Source of the DNA: Endocalyx cinctus | Lineage: Eukaryota > Ascomycota > Sordariomycetes > Amphisphaeriales > Apiosporaceae | Assembly: GCA_001600455.1 (NCBI GenBank) | Contig: BCKC01000008.1 | Span: forward strand, 372,001-436,000 | DNA length: 64,000 nt | Direction: 5' to 3' | Shown: positions 12,317 through 24,836 of the stretch, piece after piece | Numbering within the stretch: position 1 is the stretch's first letter | Layout of the letters: each line of letters begins with the position of its first letter | Made by a program: the position numbers and the translations under genes | Notes under the pieces: generated by a model | Told to the model about the DNA's origin: nothing | The model's database searches: none | Seen by the model: the letters and a program-made list of their open reading frames with translations, nothing else

Positions 12317-12964
12317 ATGGCGACCATGACGACAACCAACACCGGCAGCGGCACAGCCACCTACGGAGACTGCGTATCCGCCTTACGAAGCTCCCTCTCC
12401 TTCCTCGAATCCTCCGTCTCGACGCTCGGAAACGGCGTATCGGATTTCCCGCGATTAATCGACGTCTTGAAGAGCGTTCGGGTTCGTATATATTCTCACA
12501 CACTCTCTCCCATCTCCCCTTTCCCGTAATCTACACATTCCTCGAGAACAAAAACAACAAACTAACCACTGACTCGAAAAAAAAAACAGCACTACGAACT
12601 AATCCCCCAACCCTCCCTAGCGGCCGCCGAAGCCTCCCTCCGGGACGAGATGGGCCCCGCCATAACGGGCCTCCTCGACCGAGCCGAAGCGCACGTCGCG
12701 CGCGTCGAGAGGCGGGTCGAGACGCTCAAAGCGCGCGCCGAGCTTCAGCAGGGACGGTTACTCGATCACGACGACGACGAGGCAGACGCGACGAATGCCG
12801 CTAAACAAAAAGGAAATAAGCTGGACCCGAGCTCGCGGTTACGCGCCAGGGCCGTGCGTCAGCGGAAGGAGGCCCTTCGGTACGGGGTCGAGAGGTTGGA
12901 GCTCGAGGTGCTGCAGAAGGAGAGGGAGCTGAGGAAGACGCTTGATTTGGGAGGCGGGGCTTGA
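12317..12964 (+). CDS. SPC19: DASH complex subunit Spc19
   Basis: Two exons, 12317-12481 and 12590-12964, give 179 aa. The N-terminus (CVSALRSSLSFLESSVSTL, then DFPRLIDVLKSVR joined across the intron to HYELIPQPSL) matches the conserved Spc19 core, followed by a coiled-coil with RAELQQGRL. Spc19 belongs to the ten-subunit DASH/Dam1 ring that couples kinetochores to spindle microtubules; the family is fungus-specific. The 108-nt intron is phase 0 with an unusual donor (GTTCGT) and a normal acceptor after an A-rich tract. A nearby GTATAT donor would break the frame. A second in-frame ATG three codons in (12326) could also be the start. Acidic residues DHDDDEAD interrupt the coil at about residue 100. 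Confidence 0.92.
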
Positions 12965-13039
12965 AATAAAAATAAAAATAAAAAAAAAAAGAGGGGAGAA
13001 AAAAGGGAAGAAAAAGAATATACTGGATTTTGAGGTTGG

Positions 13040-13074
<35 letters not shown>

Positions 13075-14734
13075 ACCGCAAGCCTCGGTCCATATATACA
13101 ACGTGAGGGAACGAGATATACCCACCAAACGGGCTAGAAAGACGAGAAATGATAGCGATCTGCCTATCTATCCTTCATCTACCTATTACTCATCAGCAAC
13201 CGCCGTTTGTCGACGACCCTGAATACCCCCTTTGGAGTCGACTATCACCTGCCGAGGAGAAAAGGGAAGAGATGCAAGATACAAATTCTTAAAAAAAAGT
13301 TGCACGGCGCGCAATGTCTCTAGCACAGGGTATATCATGTCAGATACGCGAGGAACCATACCGTGCCTTATCTTCCTCTTTTCCATATGCAAGACCTTTG
13401 GCCGAATTAGTGACTTCGGGGAGAGAGGAGTAGATATGATTTAAAAGCGGTAGTCCCCGAAGGAATAATGTTTATGATATGGATGAGACATATGAGAATA
13501 CCGTACTGGAAATGACATTACATTGTACATACAAAAACAAAATAAAAGACACAAATAAATAAAATTATACCATGATTTTGTCGGCATCTGACATCCCCCA
13601 CCATACCGCAAGACATCATTTTCTGTCTCAATATCAACTTTCCCCACAACTTGGTGATATACGCTACTTTCAACGCTACTTACCTTCCGCGAACATATTT
13701 AGGCACATTTTGGTTTCGTGAAAAGATCTACGAAAAGGAGGCCCATGAGTCAGATCGTTTACTTTTTTTTTTTACTATTTTCTATCACCCAACAGACTTG
13801 TTGTTTACTTCATTCAAGAGAAGGAGAAGAGGATAAGAACAAAATCGTTTTGAACGAGTATACATAGACAGACATAATAGCCTGCCCATTCGAGTCCCAC
13901 TGGCCTTCGAGTCTCTTTCCTGTTCTTTTTCCTTCTCTCTTCATCTACCGCCACAGACGTAGTTGTGTATCTGAAGTCAAATAGACTCTCACGCCCTCTC
14001 CATCCCTCCCCACGCGAAACAAGTTATGTTTGACGTGACGTTCGTAAAAAAAGAAGAAAAAAAAAGAATCCCATTTCGTTTCAACAAAAAAAAAGAAGGC
14101 AAGGAAAAAAAAAAAGATGGCGAGCATTCGAAAGCAACCCCTTAGACCCACACAAACCGTCATTATGTGGTATGCTGGTCTGGCCTGCTCTATTAAAATA
14201 GAGAGAATATCGAAGGGAGAAGATTTTGTTCTGGAGTTGGTGATTATTGTTTTTAAGGTGCGATCCGCGGGGTTGTTTCGAAGCTGAAATAATAGGTACA
14301 AGAGAAGTAGAGGCGCGCAGGCGAGTCGGTGGAGAAGCCAAGTAGGCGTCGTCGAGAAGGTATAGTAGAATAAAAAAAAGACAATAGAATAGTGGTTTCG
14401 TTTCATCAGTCGAAAATATAATAGAAAAAAAGCAAGAAAAAGAAAAGGTAGGAAGGACAATATCGGGCGGCCGATATAAAAAAGACATTTATGAATCCAG
14501 TGTTTGAAACCCCCTAGTTTTACTCCAATACATATCCGTAGCCTGTGCCTTATGTGCGCGTCCTTTATAACCCATTCAAACAAATAGCTAGACTGTCACC
14601 GTTCCCATCGCCGCCGGCTGTTACGATGGCGGCAAATGTAGAAACCATGTGTTCATACAGAGCGTATGCCCGTATACCAATCACTCAGGAAATCAAGGCG
14701 AAATTCGGGACTCGAGCGGGCGGTCTTCACTCGT
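12965..14734. other. Intergenic region with a 30-bp AT microsatellite and A-rich tracts
   Basis: The AT dinucleotide array spans 13043-13072, just 3' of Spc19, and A-rich runs lie at 12968-12990 and about 14047-14116. The long minus-strand ORFs near 14 kb are low-complexity Phe-rich translations of these tracts and are not credible proteins. It holds the 3' UTRs of Spc19 and Sho1. Confidence 0.5.
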
Positions 14735-15806
14735 TCATAATAGGATGAGATAGTTGCTGGGTGCGATACCGGTCTCTCCGTTCTCTTTTCGTGCTTGCCA
14801 CCACCGTCCGCTCACGTCGCTAACTTCTAATATTTCGTGCTTCGTGAAAGAAATCTCATTAGCATCCTCCGGGTTGGCCTCGTAACTATAGATAGCCTTC
14901 GCGCGGTAGGGATACTCGGTGGGAGCCGCGATTTCGTTCTCGTTCTGCTGCGGCGGCGCTGCCTTGTTCGGCTGGAATGCCGGCGACGAAGTCCGCGGTA
15001 CGCTGCCGTTCATTCCACCGACCGGAGATGGATTCTCAAAGCCGTTGAGCTGGGCGGAGGTGTACATCTGCGGAGGCTGGACGGAGGTGGAAGTTTCGGG
15101 TCGCATGCCGTATCCACCACCCATGGTTTGGCGATTCGAGGTCGATTCCTTCTGGAGAGCAAACGAATCTATGTATGCTCTCGGTACAGCAGATGGAGCA
15201 GAGCCAAAGTAAAATAGCCAGACGATCTGTTGCAAAACGGTCAGTTACATCAGCCACGGCATAGAAATTGCGAATGATTCGATGAATCGCCGCTACACCG
15301 TCGAGAGGATTAACTCACGGTTACCAAAGACAGTAGTATGAAACCAGCCGCAGCAGCTTCTCGAGCACCATCCGGGGAGTAGATCAAGGCGTTGACCGAT
15401 GAAGTAGTAGCGATGATACCGGCACCGAGGTAACCAACTAGAGCCAGCTGGTAAGTTTGAACGGAATCTGACGCGACAACAACGAAGATGCCCATCATCA
15501 CGAATAACATGTATACGACACTAAACCACGAGTACGGAGGGAATGAATTGTCGGCGTCGTTCGGATCTGAGTTGACTTGGCCTATTATACAACCAATGAA
15601 GGAGATGACCCACGCAAGCTATTCAAAACAAAATTAGTCACCGTGAATACTCCGCGGGGAAGAAATATACGAGATTTGACGATGATTTAGTTTGGGGACA
15701 TAATACGTACCGCGGCAATTGACAAAGTCGCAAGGGCGAAGGGATCACCAAATATGTTGCCTATGTTGATGCCTTTACGGCCATAGCTTGCTCTCGATTG
15801 TTCCAT
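14735..15806 (-). CDS. SHO1: High-osmolarity signalling membrane protein Sho1
   Basis: Three exons (15806-15711, 15618-15319, 15226-14735) give 295 aa with both introns 92 nt and phase 0. The N-terminus ([20 protein letters not shown]) is the Sho1 signature. Four hydrophobic segments follow, including [50 protein letters not shown] and [16 protein letters not shown] Pro/Ser/Gln linker leads to a C-terminal SH3 domain (about residues 238-295) with ALYDY-like [21 protein letters not shown] and APSNYL. Sho1 senses osmotic stress at the plasma membrane and recruits Pbs2 through the SH3 domain in the HOG MAP-kinase pathway; in filamentous fungi it also acts in invasive growth. Length and layout are typical. 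Confidence 0.95.
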
Positions 15807-18232
15807 TTTCCGTAGCGAAGGTGAATGAAGAGAACCGTAGTAGGAGGGCATAAGGAGATCAGAGCGGATCGCCGGATATCAAGCTTCCCCGCGAGAATAA
15901 TCTTCTTTTAGATATATAAGTATTCAGACAATTAAGTTCAAGTGGCAATTCGCTTGCAAAGAAAACAAGGACAGTGGCGCGACGGTGAAGGAAAGGCGTA
16001 TGATTGAGTTTGTTGAATTTTTGGTTGGGAATGTGGCTGTGTATAAGAGTACCGAGTGAATGACAGAATAAGTCTGTCTGATTCGCTGTTGAAGGCTTCT
16101 ACACTTGTTGACAAGCTGCAGGTCAAATTAAAAGGGTGCGTACAATTGTTGGATGAAATTCCGGCGGCGCGAATCTTAAAATATGACGCCTAATTAAAGA
16201 CCAACACGGGTAAAAAAAAGAGGGACTGATGTTGGTTGACGAAAGTTATATATAGTCGTTTCCTTCGGAGAGTTTCTTAGGACTGTTCGATTGAAGAATT
16301 AATTATTCCCTCTCGGCGATCTGTATAGAATTGCCCTAGGAAAAAAAACTGGTCCGAGCAACAGAGTATTACGATGATCCAGTAAAGGAATTGATCGGAT
16401 GCGATAGTCGGGTTTGCGAATGAACACTAGATGCGAAGTGGTGGCGATAGAAAAAAAAAGGTATAAGTGAGCGTCGGCGCAGTAATACTCCTAAATGAAG
16501 TATGAACCAGAGAAAAAAGGTATGATTAAATCTTCCGGAGTCTGAATCAGATGGTAAGATGAAGCGATATTCGAAGATGGCGAAACGTTTGTAAGTTCAA
16601 GTTTTGCTTTTCTTTTTCGATTTTCCCCTATTTTTTCTTGTCCACCTCTCTGTATAAACGTATCTTTCCTTGGTCCTTGCCGATTATTAAATCGTTCTTC
16701 TTTTGTAATCAAATAATTAGTCAACGACGAACATGAAACTTGGTTGATATATCGTGAGAATTGAACTCTCGTCGAAGTAGAAGAGAAAAAAAAAAGGTGG
16801 TTGCGTGAAAAGAAAGGAAGAAGAACAAACTAGGCAGGTTGACGAATTGTCGGATTGGCAGGAAAATCGTCGTCGCAACAGAAATGAATTTGGTCGGCGG
16901 GAAAGGGACTAAAGGGAAGAATAGGTAGGGTAGGGGACAGATACAGAAGAAGGGACGGGTTGGAGAAGTTTAAAGAGTTCCAGAGGGTCGATTGTAACAG
17001 GGAAATGGCTGGCAGGCCGATGTTAGAAAGAGGTATTATACCTAATAAGTAAGTATAATTACTATTGTTTTATTATACGAATATACTTCAGGATACGGTA
17101 TAACTGCTTAGTGGGTAATAGGATCATGATGCCCCCTGTACCTGAAGATGGCGTAGTTAATTAAAAGGATGAGTGGAGAACCAACTAACTATTTTCGTCT
17201 AATTCCTTACTGTATATGCCATGTTTAAACACTATCGTACCCTACGCAGCCTACGCTCTCCTTCCACGGCTTATTCTTCTTCTCGGTGACATGTATAAGA
17301 GCCAACTACGGTAACTGTTAGAATGTAAAAAGAAAAGTGTAGTGACGGATATAAATGGTAGATCACGGATGACTGGTTCTCGCGTGTTCATGGTGTTTCT
17401 TAGCTTCTTAGTTTCTACTGTGGACAAGCGTTTGCAGATGTTGGTATTACGTGTATATAAAGTGGTCCTTTACTTACCGTTTACCGAGATGGTGTACCTC
17501 ATTTAAAAGAACCGTAATATGCGTATACTACCTACATAAGCTATATACTAAAAGTACTTAATAGGTGCTATAATGGATGTACAAGTAAGGGTGACATGAA
17601 CAAATGAATGTGGGTTTCTTTACTCTCAAATACTACGGAAGGGAAGGCCTGATTAGGAAACTGTACCATATCTTTCAGCAATTCTGTACTTTGAAAAAGC
17701 ACACGCTTATTATATAAAAGTAAAGTACTCAATTACGAATATTAGATGTATCATTTTTTTTTTCTCACTAGCCACCTCCATCGATCAGATCAGTATACCA
17801 AGGCCACGCCAACTGTGCACAATCTCAAATCCTAGACCCCTCTTCCCTATAACAGCTTGATATATGGCAGGTTTTCTCTGAATATATCTCAAATCTAAAC
17901 ATATTAAAGAACGCTTCATACTGTATTGCCAATGGTAAAAAGGAGAGAATCATATATCTTTATTATGTCTGTATGTTAATGTCTATACGATACTACACTA
18001 ATAATCTACGTACTTCATTTTTCAATTCCTCGTAATAATAGCGCAATCATCCAATTCGTACTCGTGCCCACCTAAGGTTTTTATTCTTTATTTTTTAATA
18101 TCTATTTTTTTTTCATTGAAGCCAGCGCTAAAGCAGGAACAAATGTAGTGTATTTTACAAAAAAAGAATTGTGGAGTTAGGAAAGGATAGATACCAAGAT
18201 TTGGTTGGATGAGAATCTTCAGTAGTATCGTC

Positions 18233-18264
<32 letters not shown>

Positions 18265-19676
18265 ATATGGGAGTTAGTGGTCCGTTAGCTGATGTGCGTA
18301 CTACGCTACACTAACTTTAGGCACTTACAGGACTTAACATTTAGTCAACGTAGTCTTGTGCGAACGTTTGAGTTTCAACTAGGATCCGGGGGGGAGAGAA
18401 GGCTTAGCTTCCACTTGAGAAATAAGGGGGGGCCGTATCCAATCTGTATTTCTTGTCGCATCCAAACAGTTATCCGGCATTTTTTGATAGGCTGAAAACG
18501 AAAATGTTCGATATTACACTACATCGTAACCCACCTTTACCGCATACGTAACTCCTTCTTCACCTTTCATTCACCCGTATGAGAAATCTTGAACTACGTA
18601 CGTCAAGGCAAACATGATCATTGAGTTGTGTACCCGCTATGTTTAAAAGAAAGAAGAAAAAATTTACTTGTCGCTGGCCTTCTGCTCACCGTCCACAAAA
18701 TAGGGTGAAACATGGCTTTCGGGGAGATAGTGACCACGTGAATCCAATATAAATCCTACCTTAAACTATTATCCATTCATTTTGTTCCCAAAAATGGGTG
18801 CAGAAAGATAGGCACATAGTAAGAAAATTCCTTCGTTATCCACATGCTAACTAATCCTAGTCTCGAGGAAGGGGCTTCAGTGAGGCTGCACTAAATCTAT
18901 TTCTTGTTTCACATTTCTCCGGATTTCAGAGCTTGGGTTGCCGTCAATCTGTCTACTGTGTACCTTGGTCTTTAATTTCTCTCTCCGTCTCCTCTCTTTT
19001 TTTTTCCCTCACTGTTCTTAAAATCGTCACGGACACGTCACATAAAAATACATCGTCTGAAGTTTCGGAAGAGGGAGAGGCGCAAAAAAAAGAGTGAATA
19101 ATAGAAATATACTTGTATACCTTTGTCAGCATCGCTCGGGCCAATTGCTTGGCTTTGATCTTCAAAGATACCCAAGCGCACATAATAATGTAGTCAGTTA
19201 CCGCAGTGTCTTAGTTGATATCTGATCACTCCGAATCAAGAGACAAGATTAATGCATGACTAAATACTTGGAACGCAAACATTAGCAAAGCCCATCGTGA
19301 ATCTTCAAGCAGGTTGCATATCTTCTGTTTCGGACTTGATTGATACAAAACTCTTAAGCACACCACAAGAAAGTCACCGGGGGGTGACGATGAAAAATAA
19401 AGCATTGCCTGAAACAGGTGTTGCTCTCTTCTCCTCGCCCTTCTCCACCCTTGTCTGATGAGTATCACGATGACATCTACCTCATACTTACCTAATTCAT
19501 TTTTGTATATCTTTGAACATTATATCTGATTCAGGAAACCATCTGAAAAATGCATGTCTCGTTGGGGCCATAACGTATGTTGTTATACTCGAAAAAAAGA
19601 TGTAGGAGGAGCTGTATCCACCTAATAAGAAGTCTACCACCCACCAAACGCCAAGATTGTTTCTTGGTAAACGGTA
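15807..19676. other. Long gene-free region upstream of Sho1
   Basis: Nearly 4 kb with no credible coding gene on either strand. It contains a 28-nt T run at 18233-18260 and several pyrimidine-rich stretches. It presumably holds the Sho1 promoter and 5' UTR. Its size is unusual for this window and could hide a non-coding transcript. Confidence 0.45.
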
Positions 19677-19971
19677 CGGAGGTCCACTTCAAAAGTTTTG
19701 TCCATACTAGCCTCGTATAGTTGCATTATACCATACTTCTTATTATTATATACTTAACCCTAACCCTGGGACTTGGTCTATGCATTAAAAATAAGTGCTA
19801 AAAGGGTTATATTTTTAAGGGCTTTAGTGAAAGTATAAGCATTAACGATAAAATAAAGCTTACCTCTATATATAATTACCCTTTCCAAATGAATATGCCA
19901 AGGATAGAAAGATAGGGTTTAATATAATTAAACGAAGTTACTATGGTCAGAACTTTTGAAGTGGACCTCCG
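19677..19971. mobile_element. 295-bp MITE, Tc1/mariner-type
   Basis: Terminal inverted repeats start CGGAGGTCCACTTCAAAAGT at both ends; the match continues with few mismatches for about 40 bp. The element is flanked by TA on both sides (19675-19676 and 19972-19973), the target-site duplication of Tc1/mariner transposons. It has no coding capacity, so it would depend on a transposase elsewhere. Two telomere-like CCCTAA units lie inside at about 19755-19767. Confidence 0.85.
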
Positions 19972-21471
19972 TAGCCAACGTAAATTGTCCACTTCGCATA
20001 ATTGAAACGCGGAGCCGGATAATCGGTGCCCAGGACACGTTTTTTTCATCGTTGAAAAGTGGTCGAAATAACGTACATTGAATGTAGATGGCTTTGTAAC
20101 ACGAACGTATATTTATTCGAGATCCGATTCGTTCCCCAGCTTATAAAGCGTTGCTTGGTTATACCCCTTGACACGCCAATCTGAACGGCTTTCCTCAACC
20201 TCGATCTCTCACAGCCTCTTTATAGTCTATCGGTTCACTCAGAGAGAGTTGATCTTCTTTCTTGACCAGTAATCTTATTGTTCTACCTAGTATAATTTTC
20301 ATCGGCGTTTTCGAAAAGAAAATTATACATCATATTTCCTTCAATTTCCTCTCCCAATATCACCTTTATGCGTAACCCTGTAGCGTAAGCACGCACGTAC
20401 CGTTTACGCACCCCCGTCGTCGGGCCCTGACAGCATCTAGAACGTGTGATTCGGAAATTTTCTTTTTGCCTTTTATTACTTAGTCCGACTGAATAGGAAG
20501 TCATAAGCCCAAGAAATTGATTGATTGCATTCCACCATCGAGTGTATTCTTCTCTATCCATATTTAATCGTGTGTTAATCCCGTTCACCCTTGTTGCGGG
20601 ACTTTGTAGATGCCGATTGACAATACGACTTTGGAGCACGTACGTAGTATTCTTCAATATTATATATGTAGGCAGCCTTTGCTTTGAGTACGCCCAAGGC
20701 GACAAGCTCATAGCGTTTGTTCAATGAAAACAAAAAGTGTGGTGCGTTCTTTGGGACAGATGTGGTGCCCCGTGGTGGTAGTATGCAGGAACAGTATCGT
20801 ATTATGTAACTACTAGCGAGTCCAACGTATTTATCCTCGATATTTCAATAGGCTCGTCTAAGCCGTGAGCCAATCCCGCTCATGGAGTTAATGTTTCAAA
20901 TCTTGTAATAATCATTATTGAGCAAAAACCAGCTAACCCGGCTAATAAGCTGCTTGTCTCGCCGTCCTCTATCATATATGGAGGTCACCCCATAACAGAT
21001 ACCGCCAATAGCACTCCTCCGGCGACTATAGCATGCCGCGTAGCCAATTTTGGCCTAAGAGCCACGTTGTAGATCCGGAGAAGAATATTTCATTTCCCGT
21101 GCGGAACACGTTTTCTTTGAAACGCGCTTTCGTGTCCCTAGTTACACGGGTAAAGACCGTGCGTATGTGAGAATAGTTTCACTTTAAATAGTCGCTGGGC
21201 TGTCGTCTTTGACTCCTTCAAAATCGACGGTTACCGGGAGAAACCGTTGATCCAAGGACTCACGTCCGCGTTCCTCTCGCAGTTTCTGGGTTTGTTTCAG
21301 GAATATCGTGGTTTGTATCGTAGATTTCGGCAGGAAATATGAACCACACCTACACACGTTCAGAAGCGGTACGTTAACCGGGTCATTAGGTAGACGTAGT
21401 AATGGGTAGAGGATTATAGAGCACGCGACTCTCCTGCGAGCAAAACGAGACTAGTAGTATCACTCCGATTT
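19972..21471. other. Intergenic region, no supported gene
   Basis: A 142-codon minus-strand ORF at 20283-20711 has no recognisable family features and a random composition. No repeats or RNA genes were recognised. Confidence 0.45.
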
Positions 21472-22160
21472 TCAAACTTCGGTCTTTGATTTTTCAGCTC
21501 TGCGAACGGTTCTCTCTACTCTTTCGACGCGACTGTGAGCATGAGCGATAGAATCTGAATATAACAACGCGCTGTACGCATGCCATCTTTTCACGGCGGC
21601 CTCGCTGCGAGCTCTTAACTCGGAAATTTCGGCTGCCTGGGCTAATTGAGTCGCTTCTATACCCTTCATTCTTGGAAGTAGGCTCGCTAAATTGGCGCTT
21701 TGAGCGGGATCGGGTATCGGCGTGTCGGAGATAGATGTGAGGGCTGATGCCGTCGCAGGGTATGAGGGCGCGGCGGAGAAGATGATGGCGCGCAACGCAT
21801 CTTCGGGTAACTCCGGAGGTGGTTGAGCAGGCGAGAGGGGGTGGAATAGGTATGGGTGGGATTTGTCTGATCTCGGTTAGATAAAGATCTTAGACTTCTT
21901 GCGTCTTTGAAGCTTTCGAGAGCTGAACGGAGGGAATCAGTGCAATACATACATATCTTTAAAAGTTCAGCATATACGCGAATTCGTTGCAACAAAATGG
22001 AAAATCGACGTTCAAGATCCTGCATGCTATTCATAACAGATTCTTCGGGTTGCCACATAGAGTCGCCGTAGAGGAGATGTTCTATACGTAGAAGACGAGA
22101 TTCAAGGAGCGAGATAGTTGAGAGAGACGTCTCATCGAGTGTGTTGTTCGTTGTCTCCAT
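21472..22160 (-). CDS. ro-10: Dynactin p24 subunit, nuclear distribution protein RO-10
   Basis: Two exons, 22160-21953 and 21866-21472, give 200 aa. The N-terminus (SLLESRLLRIEHLLYG) and the junction LLKI-Y-KSHPYLF across the 86-nt intron match the RO-10/DCTN3 pattern. The C-terminal half is coiled-coil (AAEISELRARSEAAVKRWHA). RO-10 is the fungal p24 shoulder subunit of dynactin, which activates cytoplasmic dynein; Neurospora ro mutants have curled hyphae and misplaced nuclei. A read-through of the intron gives an open but wrong frame of 157 codons, so automatic annotation could miss the second exon. Confidence 0.87.
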
Positions 22161-22948
22161 CTTAGCTGTTACTTAAATTGACCAGTAGCGAAGTGAGATT
22201 GAATAGAATGTAGACGTCAAGTTAGCAACTATGTCTTATAATTTCAGTTTGTATACCAGATAGAGCGTCAATGGCACCTAATGCGATAATAATGGAAAAT
22301 AAAGGAGTACTCAAAAAATGAAGCCGAATGTTTACCAGAGAAGGAATATAAGGCTGATGTAATAGCGTATCATTGGCTAAAAAGTATAGGTAAAGGTACG
22401 CTAGTCACGTCAAAGGTACATCCACTCCGCTTAATTCCTATCAATCCAATTGGTTAGATTTATCCAGGTGTGGGGTATGACCTAGTACGACCTAGTACCT
22501 TCGTTAAAGGGTTGTACATCTTAATAAGAAATTCTGACGACAGATCTCAAGCCATCAATCCTTCAAAATTCATGTAATAACCAAAAATCAAAAGGTCGGC
22601 GCTTTTATTAATAGAGTCGGAATATTATAACTATTTCAATAACCATATAATAACTGCGCCAACGGGATAGAATAAATATCGCTTGGATCTCAATGTAAGG
22701 TTGGTTTGGATGGAATAGGGCGGTTCGTGTCGGATACGAGATTAAAGACCACAAAACTGACCGTCGATCGCTTTTCGAATTCCCCATATCACCTGTTCGA
22801 CCACTTTGTCTCACCCACGTGAATCTTTAAGACACATCGCTCTCTCGAGTGTTATTGACACGCATACACATACGCGCACACACATACACCTAACACATTG
22901 CTTGTCTAGGGGTTGGTGGACACAGATGGTTGTGTTTTCCTGTGTGCT
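22161..22948. other. Divergent promoter region of RO-10 and the amino-acid transporter
   Basis: 788 bp between two divergent start codons. It has a CA-rich stretch at about 22858-22895. No gene is seen. Confidence 0.5.
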
Positions 22949-24836
22949 ATGTCGAATTACTCAACCATAGCGGCTGAAGGAAGTGCCTCCAGGGCTGACG
23001 TAGGGACTTCGGGTGACATGCCACGGTAAGCTATTATCCTCGTTACATGCTGATATTCTCAACGTCGTAAGTTTATGTATTAACACCTGCTTGCTTTTAT
23101 CGTCAGATCACGACGGGCACGCGGCCACAGAGATGGCGGAGGGGGTAAGGCTTCGATGATCAGCAGCGTTATCAACCTTCTCAATACAAGTACGTATTCC
23201 GATTCAGCGGCGTGTGATAGATAAGAGCGAACGGTTCTAATATTGTGACATTACAGTTGTCGGTGCCGGAACTCTCGCGATGCCCTCGGCCATGTCCCAT
23301 TTTGGCTTAACATTAGGCATCATCGTCATCATCTGGTCTGGATTTACATCAGCCTTCGGTTTATACCTACAGTCTCGATGCGCGCGCTATCTCGATCGCG
23401 GTTCCTCTTCCTTCTTCGCCCTTTCGCAGATAACATACCCGAACGCCGCAGTCATATTTGATGCCGCTATTGCGATCAAATGTTTCGGAGTGGCGGTATC
23501 ATATATAATTATTATTGGGGACCTCATGCCCGGGGTGATAGAAGGGTTTGATTCAAGGGCTGTACAGGTGCCATACTTGATGGATAGAAATTTTTGGATC
23601 ACCGCATTTATGCTCGTCATCATTCCTTTGAGTTTTCTTCGACGTTTGGATTCCTTAAAGTACACGAGTATCGTAGCTTTGATCGCGATCGGATACCTGA
23701 TTGTGTTGGTCGTCTACCACTTTGCTTCCGATACTCTCGCTCCGAGGGAAAAGGTCCGACTCATTACTTGGGCAGGGCCGGTAGAAGCTCTGGCTAGTTT
23801 GCCTGTTGTTATATTTGGCTATACCTGTCATCAAAACATGTTTTCTATCCTCAACGAAATCAGCGATGGTTCACCCAAAAGGTAAGCTTTGGACCCGATC
23901 ACACTGAGCACAAGGTATAAAAGCTAACATATTCGTCAACGCAGTATTATGGGAGTCATCTCATCCAGCATCGGCTCCGCCGCCGGAATCTATATTTTAG
24001 TTGCTATTACCGGCTATTTCACCTTTGGCAACGATGTCAACGGCAACATTGTTTCTATGTGTATGTGGTCTCCCTAATATTCTGTCGTAAACTCAAAGTT
24101 CTAACACGTTTTTCAAACAGATGCTGCCTCAGTTGCTTCAACGATCGGCAAAGCTGCCATCGTTGTGCTCGTAACATTTTCTGTTCCTCTGCAGGTACAT
24201 CCCTGTCGAGCATCTATCGATGCTGTCCTCAAATGGCGACCTAGTTCCATGTCGAATACGCAAAATCGAACCAACTCACCGGGAGGTAGACCACTTCTCC
24301 CGACTGCAGGCGCAAGGTCTGATCATGGGCCTGCGGCGCCCATTTCAGACGGGCGATTCGCTGTAATCACGACAATCATGCTTGTGCTGGCCTACGTCAC
24401 AGCTCTAAGCGTTACATCACTAGAAACCGTTCTAGCTTACGTAGGCGCGACAGGTAGTACCAGCATCAGCTTTATCCTACCAGGCCTATTCTATTACAAG
24501 ATTTCCGATCCGGATTCGATTCACCATCAACGTCTCGCTAAGGAGGACGATGACGCAAATTCGCCAAATGTCTCAGATAGCGAAGACGGCGACGGCGATG
24601 AAGGCTTATTAGGAGCCAGCGTAGGAAGCCTTCGCAGTAATGCCAGCGGAACCGGTGGCCGGTCAGGCCAAAGCACGAGGAATATATGGCGCTGGCGTAC
24701 GAAATGGAGATGGGACATGGAACATCTCAGCCATGAACTGCTCAGACGTGGTGCGCTCGGCCTCGCGGCATATGGCGGCATGGTAATGGTCGTCTGCTTG
24801 ATAATGAACTTGGTCGGTACCGTCACCGCTCATTAA
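22949..24836 (+). CDS. Vacuolar amino-acid transporter of the AAAP family (Avt5/6-like)
   Basis: Five exons (22949-23025, 23107-23189, 23257-23881, 23945-24060, 24121-24836) encode 538 aa. The first transmembrane helix carries LLNTIVGAGTLAMPSAMSH, the typical AAAP/SLC38 motif, assembled across the second intron. About eleven hydrophobic helices follow, including IIIIGDLMPGVIEGF, FGYTCHQNMF and ITGYFTFGNDV. A long hydrophilic loop lies between helices 8-9 (about residues 335-370) and an acidic Ser-rich loop (SDSEDGDGDEG) precedes the last helix. Yeast Avt5/6/7 export amino acids from the vacuole, and this branch is the best match; the plasma-membrane option is less likely. Substrate range cannot be told from the sequence. 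Confidence 0.9.

Noticed and set aside
13945..14583. 212-codon minus-strand ORF, Phe/Leu-rich
   Set aside because: It is a translation of A-rich tracts on the plus strand; low complexity with no domain, and lies in the 3' region of Sho1.
19755..19767. Telomere-like AACCCTAACCCT as evidence of a chromosome end
   Set aside because: Only two units, inside a MITE and surrounded by ordinary sequence; not a telomere.
20283..20711. 142-codon minus-strand ORF
   Set aside because: Random composition, no family motifs, no codon bias like the neighbours, no splice partners.
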